Shown: piece after piece, positions 49,503-59,197 of the stretch
How the letters are laid out: each line of letters begins with the position of its first letter
Numbering within the stretch: the first letter of the stretch is position 1
Assembly (NCBI GenBank): GCA_002700385.1
Contig: PADC01000006.1
Location: forward strand, 744,001-808,000
DNA from: Cycloclasticus sp.
GTDB lineage: Bacteria > Pseudomonadota > Gammaproteobacteria > Methylococcales > Cycloclasticaceae
Direction of reading: 5' to 3'
Length of the DNA: 64,000 nucleotides
Notes under the pieces: model-generated
The model's database searches: none
Seen by the model: only the letters and a program-made list of their open reading frames with translations
What the model was told of the DNA's origin: nothing
Program-made: the position numbers and the translations under genes

Positions 49503-50282
49503 TTATTTAACACTTAACTCAACACGTCGATTTTTTGCACGACCTTCTTTTGTTGCATTATCAGCAATAGCCTGGCTTTCACCATAACCAATCGCTGTTA
49601 ATTTCGAAGCATCGCAACCATTCTCAACCAAGAAAGCTGCAACAGCCTCAGCACGTTGTTGAGAGAGTGTTTGATTATATTTTGCTGAACCTTGAGAATC
49701 TGTGTGGCCACTAATTAGTACCTCAACGTCTCCATGATATGTGTGATGAGCCGTTGCGATTGGCTTTAATATAGCCTTTGCTTCTTCTGTTAGCTCTGCA
49801 GAGTCAAAGTGGAAGTTAACCCCTTCCAGCACTAATGGTTTAGCACAACCCAATTCATTGACGACCGCTCCTGGAGCAGACTCAGGGCATTGGTCTTTAT
49901 AATCTGCCACTCCATCGTTATCAGAATCTAAAGCACAGCCATTAGCATCCACGGATGCACCTGCCGGTGTCGTTGGACACTGATCGATGCTATCAGCTAC
50001 ACCATCTCCATCAGCGTCGCCATCAACAGGCTCGGGCGCAACGACTTCAACTTCATCTTCAGCCATCAGCGCACATACTGTTCCACCAACAATGGCACCA
50101 CCGATGGCACTGACTATTAAATCAGAGCGGTCATGATCATCACCAAAGCCACCTGCAGCACCACCCATTGCAGCTCCTGCCATTGCACAGCTTTTCCAGT
50201 CATCTTTTTGGACAGATGCACAACCTGTCACGAGTATCGCCACGGATATCACAGCAGCTAAGTTTTTAAACATTTTCATCAT
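49503..50282 (-). CDS. OmpA-family lipoprotein with thrombospondin type 3 repeats (copy 2)
   Basis: 259 residues with lipobox VTGC (Cys21), glycine zipper (AGAAMGGAAGGF), TSP3 repeats (DADGDGVADSIDQCP, DSDNDGVADYKDQCP) and OmpA domain LISGHTDSQGSAKYNQTLSQQRA ending NRRVELSVK. It is a tandem duplicate of the gene at 48529-49284, with the same domain order and high similarity in the C-terminal half. A sigma-70 promoter is visible upstream. Confidence 0.92.
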   Translation of the reverse strand: MMKMFKNLAAVISVAILVTGCASVQKDDWKSCAMAGAAMGGAAGGFGDDHDRSDLIVSAIGGAIVGGTVCALMAEDEVEVVAPEPVDGDADGDGVADSIDQCPTTPAGASVDANGCALDSDNDGVADYKDQCPESAPGAVVNELGCAKPLVLEGVNFHFDSAELTEEAKAILKPIATAHHTYHGDVEVLISGHTDSQGSAKYNQTLSQQRAEAVAAFLVENGCDASKLTAIGYGESQAIADNATKEGRAKNRRVELSVK

Positions 50283-50314
50283 TTAACTCCAAAATTTAAT
50301 ATTATGCTGGCGAG

Positions 50315-50344
50315 ATTATAACCAATGCCTTGTTGATAAGCCAA
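50315..50344 (-). promoter_or_regulatory. Sigma-70 promoter of the second OmpA-like gene
   Basis: Minus strand TTGGCT (50344-50339), 18-base spacer, TATAAT (50320-50315), about 33 bases before the ATG at 50282. Confidence 0.65.
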
Positions 50345-50366
50345 TAAAAAAGCAATTACTCCTGCT

Positions 50367-50594
50367 CTAAATCAACTTTAGTTTATTTTTGCCGCAACGC
50401 TGGCATCTAAACAGGGTCACCAACTTTCCTTGCTTTACATCAAACTTTTTTTGCTTTACATCAAACTTTTTTTGCTTTACATCAAACTTTTTTTGCTTAT
50501 CAGTTACCCAGATATGGTGACCATTACGGCATAATGTCTGACCTTTTTGGCGCTCAGGCCGTTTTTTCTTTTTGAACTGTAATATATCCGCCAT
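50367..50594 (-). CDS. Small zinc-ribbon protein with in-frame 7-residue repeats
   Basis: 75 residues from MADILQFKKKK; the frame opens at 50645 but this start matches related small proteins I recall in gammaproteobacteria. It has a C..GH N-terminal metal half (TLCRNGHH) and CQRCG C-terminal half, so a zinc ribbon is likely. Between them KKFDVKQ occurs three times, encoded by a perfect 21-base tandem repeat at 50431-50494. Relatives carry one copy, so this copy appears expanded. Function unknown. Confidence 0.7.
   Translation of the reverse strand: MADILQFKKKKRPERQKGQTLCRNGHHIWVTDKQKKFDVKQKKFDVKQKKFDVKQGKLVTLFRCQRCGKNKLKLI
50431..50494. repeat. 21-bp tandem repeat, three copies
   Basis: The unit reads GCTTTACATCAAACTTTTTTT on the plus strand, in 21-base steps from 50432, three times with no mismatch that I can see. 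It is a multiple of three, so copy number changes keep the reading frame. Confidence 0.9.
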
Positions 50595-50701
50595 AATACA
50601 TAATCGCCTGCTCATTGTTCGATGACACTCAATCAACTCATACACCCCTTTCTTAAAGAACCAGATGCTGGAGCATCCTCATCAATAACACTCCGGCTCC
50701 A

Positions 50702-52321
50702 CTAAATGTCATCAGCTTGGTCTCTTAACGTAAATTTTTGAATTTTCCCTGTGGACGTTTTAGGCAAATCGCCAAACACTACAAATTTTGGTGCCTTATA
50801 GTGCGCCAAATTTTCCCTGCAAAACGATATGATGTCTTTTTCAGTTACCTGCTGACCTTCTTTTAAAGTCACGAAAGCACAAGGTTTTTCACCCCAGACA
50901 TCGTCTTTCTTGGCGACTACCGCTGCTTCAAAAATGGCAGGATGACGGTACAATACTGACTCAACTTCTAAAGTGGATATATTCTCCCCGCCAGAAATAA
51001 TAATATCTTTTGATCGATCTTTAATATCTATATAACCATCTTCATGCCATACCGCCAAATCACCTGAATGAAACCAGCCACCTTTAAACGCTTCTTCCGT
51101 CGCGGAAGGGTTTTTCAAATAACCTTTCATGACATTATTGCCCCTCATGAAGACTTCACCCAGACTCACACCATCTTTCGGCATGGGCTCCATCGTTTCC
51201 GGATCGGCAACCATCAAATTTTCTAACATAGCACTTCGCACCCCTTGCCTTGCTCTAAGAACGGCCTGTTCTTCAACCGGTAAATCTTCCCACTCTTCAT
51301 GCCAAGCACAAACCGTACACGGTCCATACGTTTCGGTTAGACCATAAACATGCGTCACGCTAAAGCCCATTTCTTCCATTTGCTGAATGACAGAGGCCGG
51401 AGGCGCAGCCCCTGCTGTCATCACTTTTACAGTCTGTTCAATACCTTTTTTATGCTTTTCAGGGGTATTAATCAACATGGTCAAAACCGTTGGGGCGCCA
51501 CAAAAATGATCCACTTTTTCAGACTTTATCAACTTAAAAATAGTTTTCGGCAAAACGCTGCGTAAACAGACATTAGTGCCCGCTGATGCCGCAATGCTCC
51601 ATGGAAAACACCACCCATTACAATGAAACATCGGCAATGTCCAAAGGTAGACAGGGTGATTCCCCATATCCCAAGTCACCACATTACTCATTGCATTTAA
51701 ATACGCCCCCCGGTGGTGATACACCACTCCTTTCGGGTTACCCGTGGTACCTGACGTGTAATTCAATGTGATGGATTGCCATTCATCCTCTGGTAATCCC
51801 CATTCAAAAAGCTGACTGCCTGCTTCAAGGAACGATTCATACTCAATCTCACCAATCAAACGGCCGGCTTTAAATGTTGCGTCTTCAACATCAACCACAA
51901 AAGGAGAGACTTCTGCTTCTTTTGCCGCGGCGGCCATCACATCTGAAAATTAACCATCAATGAAGATGGCCTTGCTTTCAGAATGATCCAGTTGAAAGGC
52001 CACTGACTTAACATCCAATCATGTGTTAATGGTATGCAACACAGCGCCTAACATTGGAACCGCAAAATGCAACTCAAACATCGCAGGAATATTTGGCAGC
52101 ATCGCTGAAACAGTATCCCCTTTTTTTATGCCTTTTCGAGACAAGGCGGAAGCGAGTTTAACGCAGCGGATGTATGTTTCCGCCCAAGTAAATGTCTGTT
52201 CGCCATGGACACAGGCTGGTTTATTTGGGTAAACATCTGCCGCTCTTTTTAAAAAGGTCAGCGGGGACAGTGATACATAATTAGCCGGATTTTTATCCAG
52301 CGACATATCAAAAAGATTCAT
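50702..52321 (-). pseudogene. Acyl-CoA ligase (DmdB-like AMP-binding) with two in-frame stops
   Basis: The whole 540-codon frame is intact apart from two nonsense codons: TGA at 52021-52019 (after TINT) and TAA at 51952-51950 (after FIDG). N-terminal part MNLFDMSLDKNPANYVSLSPLTF, AMP-binding motif YTSGTTGNPKGVVYHHRG and C-terminal GKIQKFTLRDQ are all present in one frame with no indel. In relatives the first stop position is normally Arg after NT (CGA to TGA would do it). It resembles the methylmercaptopropionate-CoA ligase DmdB group and sits beside a DmdC-like dehydrogenase. Whether it is decayed, misread or rescued by readthrough is unknown. Confidence 0.85.
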
Positions 52322-52440
52322 GCATAAAAACCTATTTTTTATTCTTAATAAGTCAAATATAAAAACGTGATGCGCTTGTCACAAACAGTCATCACCCTGC
52401 TGAAAAGCAGCATGATGACTTTCTACGTTTAAAGTTCTGT

Positions 52441-54210
52441 CTAAATAATTAAATCCTCACTGGGATCCATAACACAGCTACTGCCAGACATTAAAACAGG
52501 CACCAAACCATGCACTCGTGGCAACAACTTTGTTGCAAAGAATTTGGCCGTTGCCAACTTGCCCGCATAAAATGCGCCTTCTTTGCCACTCGCTACTTTG
52601 GATGCACGCAACCAGTAATAGCCCAATGTTACTAAACCAAAAACCTGAAGATAATCAACGGCGGCGGCGGCCGAATCATTGAGGTTATTTTCCTTGGATT
52701 GGGTTAACCATTCTGTTGCCTCCTCCAAAGCGCTAAGAGCAGAGGTCAGCGGGGTTGTTATAAAGCTTAAGTCAACGTCGACCGATGCTAATTCATTTTT
52801 TACTTCTCTAAAAAAATCGGTGGGTAATTGACCGCCATGCATTGACAGTTTACGGCCAATTAAGTCCATCGCCTGAATACCATTTGTGCCTTCATAAATG
52901 CAGAAAATTTTACTGTCGCGCATATTCTGTTCCATACCATGCTCACGGATATAACCATGACCCCCATACACTTGCACGCCGAGTCCAGAAACCTCCACAC
53001 CCACATCAGTAATAAATGCTTTGCAAACCGGCGTCATTAAATCAACGCGAGCCTTAGACGCCGCTCGAACCGCTTCATCCGCATGATTTTCAGATAAATC
53101 CACGTGCTTAGCCGTATCGTACGCCATCATTCTGCACCCTTCGGTTAAGGCTTTCATCGTTAGCAACATACGACGAACATCAGGATGAACGATAATTGTA
53201 TCGCTATCAAATGACGATTCAGCTTTACGTGTCAGCGGACGCCCTTGCTTACGATCTTTTGCATAAGTAATCGCATTCTGTGTGGCCCGCTCTGCGACGC
53301 CTAACCCTTGTAGCCCCACCATTAAACGAGCGGCATTCATCATAACAAACATATTTTGAATGCCTTTATTGAGCTCTCCCACTAGATAGCCCGTTGCATT
53401 CGTAAAGTTTAATACGCAGGTGCATGAGCCATGAATACCCATTTTTTCTTCGATATTCGCACATTCCACTTTGTTCCGCTCACCTAAAGAGCCATCACTG
53501 TTGATGAGAAATTTGGGTACCACAAACATACTGATGCCTCGAATACCCTCAGGTGCTCCGGGTGTTCTGGCTAACACCAAATGAATGATATTATCGGTTA
53601 AGTCATGCTCGCCGGCCGTTATGAAAATCTTATTACCTTCCACAAGATAACTGCCATCATCTTGTGCTGTCGCCTTGGTACGCACTTGCCCTAAATCACT
53701 ACCCGCACCGGGCTCTGTTAAACACATCGTGCCACTCCAGTCGCCTAGACTCAAATGGCTCATATAGGTTTCTTTTTGTTCCTGAGTCCCATGTGCCTTT
53801 AGAGCTTCATAGGCCCCATTACTCAACCCGGGGTAGAGAGAAAACGCGGCATTAGCACCTGATAACATATCCGTCACCGCAGTTGCTAAGGTATAAGGCA
53901 GGCCTTGCCCATCAAACTCGACATCTTTATCTAGCCCAATCCAGCCACTTTCAGCGTAGGCCGCATAGGCTTCTTTAAATCCTGCCGGTGTTGTGACTTC
54001 ACCTTTATCCAGAGTCGCACCCTCCGCATCTCCAGATTCATTTAATACGCCAATTGTATTGTCTATTTGTTTTGCGGCCTCATCCAGTACGCCTTTAACA
54101 ATATCGGCAGTTGCATCTTCGAACTTTTCAATTTCAGTTAACGAACCGATATTGACAATCTCATTCAGTACAAACTCCATATCACGTACTGGGGATTTAT
54201 AAATTGCCAT
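52441..54210 (-). CDS. Acyl-CoA dehydrogenase with C-terminal extension (DmdC-like)
   Basis: FAD enzyme oxidising an acyl-CoA to the enoyl-CoA. 589 residues, the long form: N-terminal extension about 30-60, FAD and substrate core with TEPGAGSDLGQVRTKA and IFITAGEHD, the motif IYEGTNGIQAMDLIGRK with catalytic Glu, and an extra C-terminal domain of about 120 residues. This long form includes DmdC of DMSP demethylation and related enzymes. It stands between two disrupted genes yet has no stop itself. Substrate uncertain. Confidence 0.88.
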   Translation of the reverse strand: MAIYKSPVRDMEFVLNEIVNIGSLTEIEKFEDATADIVKGVLDEAAKQIDNTIGVLNESGDAEGATLDKGEVTTPAGFKEAYAAYAESGWIGLDKDVEFDGQGLPYTLATAVTDMLSGANAAFSLYPGLSNGAYEALKAHGTQEQKETYMSHLSLGDWSGTMCLTEPGAGSDLGQVRTKATAQDDGSYLVEGNKIFITAGEHDLTDNIIHLVLARTPGAPEGIRGISMFVVPKFLINSDGSLGERNKVECANIEEKMGIHGSCTCVLNFTNATGYLVGELNKGIQNMFVMMNAARLMVGLQGLGVAERATQNAITYAKDRKQGRPLTRKAESSFDSDTIIVHPDVRRMLLTMKALTEGCRMMAYDTAKHVDLSENHADEAVRAASKARVDLMTPVCKAFITDVGVEVSGLGVQVYGGHGYIREHGMEQNMRDSKIFCIYEGTNGIQAMDLIGRKLSMHGGQLPTDFFREVKNELASVDVDLSFITTPLTSALSALEEATEWLTQSKENNLNDSAAAAVDYLQVFGLVTLGYYWLRASKVASGKEGAFYAGKLATAKFFATKLLPRVHGLVPVLMSGSSCVMDPSEDLII

Positions 54211-54277
54211 GATTACTCCATTTAGTCTTAAAAATTATGTTGAACCTACTTGTTCATTCTACTTGTTTTACAAAAGC

Positions 54278-54310
54278 AAAAAAAAGACCAGCGAATAATC
54301 TGGTCTTTTT
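54278..54310 (-). terminator. Terminator after the PQQ dehydrogenase
   Basis: AAAGACCA / TGGTCTTT stem with T runs on the minus strand, 16 bases past the stop at 54326. Confidence 0.85.
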
Positions 54311-54325
54311 CATCAAAGGGTTATT

Positions 54326-56122
54326 TTAGCTTTTATGAAGTTTAAACACCCATAATGAACCCCCTTGATTAAGCGTTTTGATACGCTTTGCAACATCGCC
54401 ACCCCACAATGGAACAGCGCCGCCCCAACCAGAAGGAACCGCGATAAACTGCTCTCCATCCATTTCCCAAGTGACAGGAATACCAACAATGCCGGAGCCC
54501 GTTTGGAATCTCCACAGTAATTCCCCTGTTTTTGCATCCAGTGCATTTAAATACCCTTCAGGCGTTCCAAAGAAAACCAAGTCGCCGCCGGTTGAAAGAA
54601 CGCCGCCCCAGAGAGGTGCGTTATTTTTATGCTCCCAAACCCATTGGCCCGTTTTAGGGTCAATGGCGCGCAAAGCGCCAATGTAGTCTTCATAAAGTGG
54701 CTTAATGGTGAACCCCGCTCCTATATAAGCCGCGCCCTTTTTATAAGTGACCGTTTCATTCCAAAGGTCCATGCCCCATTCGTTGCTGGGCACATAGAAC
54801 AAATCGGTTTTTGGACTATACGCCATTGGCATCCAGTTTTTACCGCCTAAAAAGGAAGGCGCTGTAAAGATTGTTGAGCCTTTTTTTCCTTCCGATTTAG
54901 CTGGGTCACCTGGACGAGCGTTAGGCGTTTCAATTGGGCGGCCTGTTTTAAGATCAACACCCGTTGCCCAATCTTAACGAGTCACAAACGGGTTTGCAGA
55001 AATTAACTGACCGGTTTTGCGGTTAATAACATAGAAAAATCCATTACGATCCGCTTTTGCACCTGCCTTGATGACCTCATCTCCTTTTTTAAGATCAAAA
55101 GAAACGAACTCATTCACACCATCAAAATCCCAACTTTCATTCGGTGTTGATTGATAATGCCAGACTATCTTACCTGTTTCAGGGTCAATCGCCACGGTTG
55201 AAGCAGAATACAAGTTATCACCCGGGCGCAAATAAGCATTCCATGGTGCCGGATTTCCTGTTCCGAAAAATAGTAACCCGACTTCTGCATCATACGTTCC
55301 CCCAAGCCATGTGGCTGAACCACCCGTTTTCCACATATCTCCTGGCCAGGTTGCACCACGCGTTCCTGAAATCCCGTTCTCAATTTTTTCGCCGTCTTTA
55401 TACTTTCCATTTTTTTGTTTAACCGCGGGGCCGTACTTATAGCCCATATGCCCTTCAATAACAGGACGGGACCATACCATCGCACCCGTTAGCGCATCAC
55501 GTGCCTCAACACGGCCTACTACGCCAAACTCACCACCCGATACCCCTGTAATAACTTTCCCATTAACGATAATTGGCGCGGCTGTTAACGAATATCCTGC
55601 CTTGTAGTCATCTACCTTTTTCTTCCAAACGACTTTGCCCGTTTCTTGGTTAAGCGCAACAATTTTCGCATCCAACGTACCAAAAATTACTAAATCACCG
55701 TATAAGGCAGCCCCTCGATTAATAACATCGCAACACGGCAGAATTCCATCAGGTAAACGATGATTATATTCCCAGAGTTCCTGGCCTGTTTTTGCATCAA
55801 TTGCAAAAAGGCGTGAATAAGAAGCGGTGACAAAAATTCTGCCGTTATAAACCACGGGTTGCGCTTCTTGGCCTCTTTGCTTTTCACCTCCGAATGAAAA
55901 AGACCAGGCCGGCACCAAATCTTTAACCGTTTCTACATTTATTTTAGATAACGGACTGTAGCGTTGCGCTTTTGTACCGATACCATACGACACAACATTT
56001 TCCGTGTTCATCGCATCGTTGAGAATATCCTCATCTGTCACACCAGCATGAGCAACACTCAGCGATAACACGGCAGCACCAAAACAGATGCCAATAGCTG
56101 ACTTTAATCGACTAACTTCCAT
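54326..56122 (-). pseudogene. Lanthanide-type PQQ methanol/alcohol dehydrogenase (XoxF-like) with one in-frame stop
   Basis: Periplasmic quinoprotein dehydrogenase, about 598 codons. Signal peptide ends VAHA (residue 26). The vicinal disulfide Cys130-Cys131, metal ligand Glu198, Asn290, catalytic Asp332 and the extra Asp334 (WDFD) are present; that extra Asp marks lanthanide use, as in XoxF and ExaF. A single TAA at 54976-54974 after FVTR splits it; the reading frame continues unbroken with [15 protein letters not shown] to the stop at 54326. The C-terminal half carries the [12 protein letters not shown] and [12 protein letters not shown] blocks. No cytochrome xoxG or xoxJ is next to it. Confidence 0.9.
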
Positions 56123-56254
56123 TTTTCACTCCTCATTTTTTATTCATTTTTATTTATTCAAACGTCTGCCTCACAATCATGCAAAGAGCAATGTAAAACT
56201 TTGATGATCGAGTTTAACATAACCTTCCGGTCAAATAACAAATATGAAAAAAAC

Positions 56255-57196
56255 ATGGAACAACTCAAATACCATCAACTAGGCCACAAAATATGCTGTA
56301 TCGACACCCAATATATTCGACCCGGCTTAGCCAGCTGTTACCTTATTGAACAGAATGGCCATGCTGCTTTTATTGACACGGGGACAAACTTCACAGCGCC
56401 TTTATTATTGGAGCTTCTCAAAATCAAACAGATACCTCCTGAAAACGTTGATTTCATTATCCCCACCCATATACATTTAGATCACGCAGGCGGCGCGGGA
56501 AAACTGATGCAGCTGTTCCCCAACGCACAACTTATTATTCACCCACGCGGGGCGCGGCATATGATTGACCCAAGTCGTCTTCAAGCTGGCGCCTCCGCGG
56601 TATACGGCGAATCTGAGTTCAAAAAACAATACGGTGACTTAATACCCATTGATGAACAACGTATAACAGAAGCCGATGATGGCTTTCGTATCCATTTTCA
56701 AGGTCGCGAACTCACTTTCATTGATACGCCCGGGCACGCAAAGCACCATTTTTGCATCGTCGATAAGACAAGCAAGGGGCTATTCACTGGGGATACTTTT
56801 GGCGTTGCCTACCCCGAATTAACGGTTAACGGACAACCGTTTATTTTCCCACCAACGTCACCCATCGATTTCAATCCTGAAGACTGGCTAAAATCAATAG
56901 ACACCTTAATGGCGACACACAGTGAACGCGCTTACCTCACGCATTTTGGCATGGTGGAAAATTTGAAACCTTTAGCTGACTCACTTCGTCAGCGTATACA
57001 AATATTTACAGAATTAGCCAAACAATCGCCGTCAAAAGATGCACTCGAAAGTAATATAAAAAAATATCTTATTGATGAAATTAAATCCACTGGCTGCCTA
57101 CTAAGCGAAGAAAACCTGTTTAAAATTCTAGCGTTAGATATAGACCTGATCACACAAGGCCTCAGTGTTTGGCTTGAAAAAAGTACCGCAAAATAG
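56255..57196 (+). CDS. MBL-fold metallo-hydrolase
   Basis: 313 residues. Metal motif THIHLDHAGG near the N-terminal third, then GHAKHH and GDTFG, and HFG near the C-terminus: a binuclear metallo-beta-lactamase fold of the glyoxalase II type. An earlier ATG at 56201 would add 18 residues; the internal start at 56255 fits the family better (short lead to YHQLGHKICCIDTQYIRPG). Divergent from the PQQ dehydrogenase with a short gap. Related hydrolases often sit beside quinoprotein dehydrogenases, but the substrate is unknown. Confidence 0.85.
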   Translation: MEQLKYHQLGHKICCIDTQYIRPGLASCYLIEQNGHAAFIDTGTNFTAPLLLELLKIKQIPPENVDFIIPTHIHLDHAGGAGKLMQLFPNAQLIIHPRGARHMIDPSRLQAGASAVYGESEFKKQYGDLIPIDEQRITEADDGFRIHFQGRELTFIDTPGHAKHHFCIVDKTSKGLFTGDTFGVAYPELTVNGQPFIFPPTSPIDFNPEDWLKSIDTLMATHSERAYLTHFGMVENLKPLADSLRQRIQIFTELAKQSPSKDALESNIKKYLIDEIKSTGCLLSEENLFKILALDIDLITQGLSVWLEKSTAK

Positions 57197-57268
57197 TAGA
57201 GTAAACGGTTATCAAGCGACTCAATTTAACATTAAAATTCCAGCATTTACTATTTGCCAGGAGGGGCG

Positions 57269-59167
57269 ATGGGGCAATACCTAGATCAATACAAACTATC
57301 TCTCGAGCAGCCAGAAAAGTTTTGGGCTACTGCTGCAGATTCTATTGACTGGACTAAAAAATGGGATCGCGTCTTAGATGACTCAAACGCACCCATCTAC
57401 CGTTGGTTTACTGGCGGCAAACTCAACACCTGCTACAACGCCTTAGATCGCCATGTATTAAATGGCCGTGCAAATCAAGCAGCTCTCATCTATGACAGCC
57501 CGGTCTCAAACACAAAAAAAACATATAACTACCAGGAACTTCTAGAGAAGGTTTCAAGATTAGCAGGTGTTTTAACTGATCTGGGTGTTGAAAAAGGCGA
57601 TCGCGTACTGATCTATATGCCAATGATTCCCGAAGGCGTTATGGCGATGTTAGCTTGCGCGAGAATCGGGGCTGTCCACTCAGTCGTCTTTGGTGGTTTT
57701 GCTGCAAATGAGCTGGCCACGCGCATTGATGACGCTAAACCAAAAGTCATCTTATCTGCCTCTTGCGGCCTCGAAGGCAGTCGAGTGATTGAATACAAAC
57801 CTTTGCTAGACGGAGCGATAGAACTGTCCAATCATCAACCGTCTAACACCGTTATTTTGCAACGCCCGCAAGCAAAGGCATCGCTGAAAAAAGGCCGTGA
57901 CATTGATTGGGCCAGCGCCATGACCGATGCACTCGTCACCGATTGCGTCACTGTCGAGGCAACCGACCCCCTTTATATCTTGTACACATCTGGTACAACC
58001 GGGCAACCCAAGGGCGTCGTTCGCGATAATGGTGGCCATGCCGTCGCCATGATGTGGACGATGAAAAACCTGTACAACATCAAACCCGGTGAGGTCTTTT
58101 GGGCTGCTTCCGACATCGGCTGGGTTGTAGGTCACTCCTATATCTGCTACGGCCCATTACTCAACGGCTCGACCACCGTCATGTACGAAGGGAAACCGGT
58201 TGGAACACCTGACCCTGGAGCATTTTGGCGCGTCATTTCTGAACACAAGGTAGCCGCCATGTTTACCGCACCTACCGCCTTGAGAGCAATAAGAAAAGAA
58301 GACCCCGATTGTGAGCATATCAAGCAGTACGATCTGTCTTCCATGCGCGCCTTGTTTTTAGCAGGCGAACGATGTGACCCTGATACCTTGTATTGGGCAA
58401 AAGATAAGATCCAGGTGCCAGTGGTTGACCATTGGTGGCAAACAGAAACCGGTTGGGCAATAGCCGCAAACTGCTTGGGCCTCGAAGAATTTCCAGTAAA
58501 AGCAGGCTCGCCGACTAAGCCTGTCCCTGGCTATGAAATCCATTTCTTAGACGACGCCGGACAAGCTGTACCTAAAGGCGAAATGGGTGCAATAGCCATA
58601 AAACTGCCTTTACCTCCTGGCACGTTTCCAACATTATGGCAAAACGAAAAACGTTTCTTTACTTCATATCTGGAAACATTCGAAGGCTATTACGAAACAG
58701 GGGATGCCGGCTACCAGGATGAAGAGGGGTACGTGTACATCATGGGTCGAACCGATGACGTCATCAACGTTGCTGGACATCGCTTATCCACTGGTGCGAT
58801 GGAAGAAGTCATTGCTTCCCACCCCGATGTTGCGGAATGTGCCGTCATTGGCGTAGCAGACAAACTCAAAGGTCAATCACCTATAGGGTTTGCTGTTTTA
58901 CAAGCAGGTGCAAACCGAAATGAGGACGAAGTTTCTCAAGAACTTATAGCGCTTATACGGGAAAAAATTGGCCCAGTGGCTGCCTTTAAAATAGCAACCG
59001 TAGTAAAACGCCTTCCTAAGACAAGATCTGGTAAAATATTGCGCGGCACCATGCGAAGCATGGCTGATGGTGTGGATTACAACATCCCAGCAACCATCGA
59101 TGACCCCGTATCTTTAGACGAAATCGTTGAAAACCTCAAAACGCTTGGTTACCCAAAAAGCGTATAA
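57269..59167 (+). CDS. prpE: Propionyl-CoA synthetase PrpE
   Basis: Activates propionate to propionyl-CoA for the methylcitrate cycle. 632 residues. AGGAGG at 57259-57264 sets the ATG at 57269; a TTG at 57254 would add five residues. Motifs: VFGGFAANELATRIDDAKPK, ILYTSGTTGQPKGVVRDNGG, WWQTETGW, YYETGDAGYQDEEGYVYIMGRTDDVINVAGHRLSTGAMEE and C-terminal PKTRSGKILR with the catalytic Lys. The prp context and the PrpE-like N-terminus favour propionate over acetate. Confidence 0.92.
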   Translation: MGQYLDQYKLSLEQPEKFWATAADSIDWTKKWDRVLDDSNAPIYRWFTGGKLNTCYNALDRHVLNGRANQAALIYDSPVSNTKKTYNYQELLEKVSRLAGVLTDLGVEKGDRVLIYMPMIPEGVMAMLACARIGAVHSVVFGGFAANELATRIDDAKPKVILSASCGLEGSRVIEYKPLLDGAIELSNHQPSNTVILQRPQAKASLKKGRDIDWASAMTDALVTDCVTVEATDPLYILYTSGTTGQPKGVVRDNGGHAVAMMWTMKNLYNIKPGEVFWAASDIGWVVGHSYICYGPLLNGSTTVMYEGKPVGTPDPGAFWRVISEHKVAAMFTAPTALRAIRKEDPDCEHIKQYDLSSMRALFLAGERCDPDTLYWAKDKIQVPVVDHWWQTETGWAIAANCLGLEEFPVKAGSPTKPVPGYEIHFLDDAGQAVPKGEMGAIAIKLPLPPGTFPTLWQNEKRFFTSYLETFEGYYETGDAGYQDEEGYVYIMGRTDDVINVAGHRLSTGAMEEVIASHPDVAECAVIGVADKLKGQSPIGFAVLQAGANRNEDEVSQELIALIREKIGPVAAFKIATVVKRLPKTRSGKILRGTMRSMADGVDYNIPATIDDPVSLDEIVENLKTLGYPKSV

Positions 59168-59197
59168 ATAACAGCTAGTTAAGGAGCTTTACTTTAA

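Noticed and set aside
50431-50494. 21-bp tandem repeat as a CRISPR array or phage attachment site
   Set aside because: The copies are directly adjacent without spacers and lie inside a small reading frame.
54326-54832. Separate short PQQ-repeat gene starting MPMAYSP
   Set aside because: It is the C-terminal part of the PQQ dehydrogenase; the reading frame is continuous with the upstream part through one TAA.
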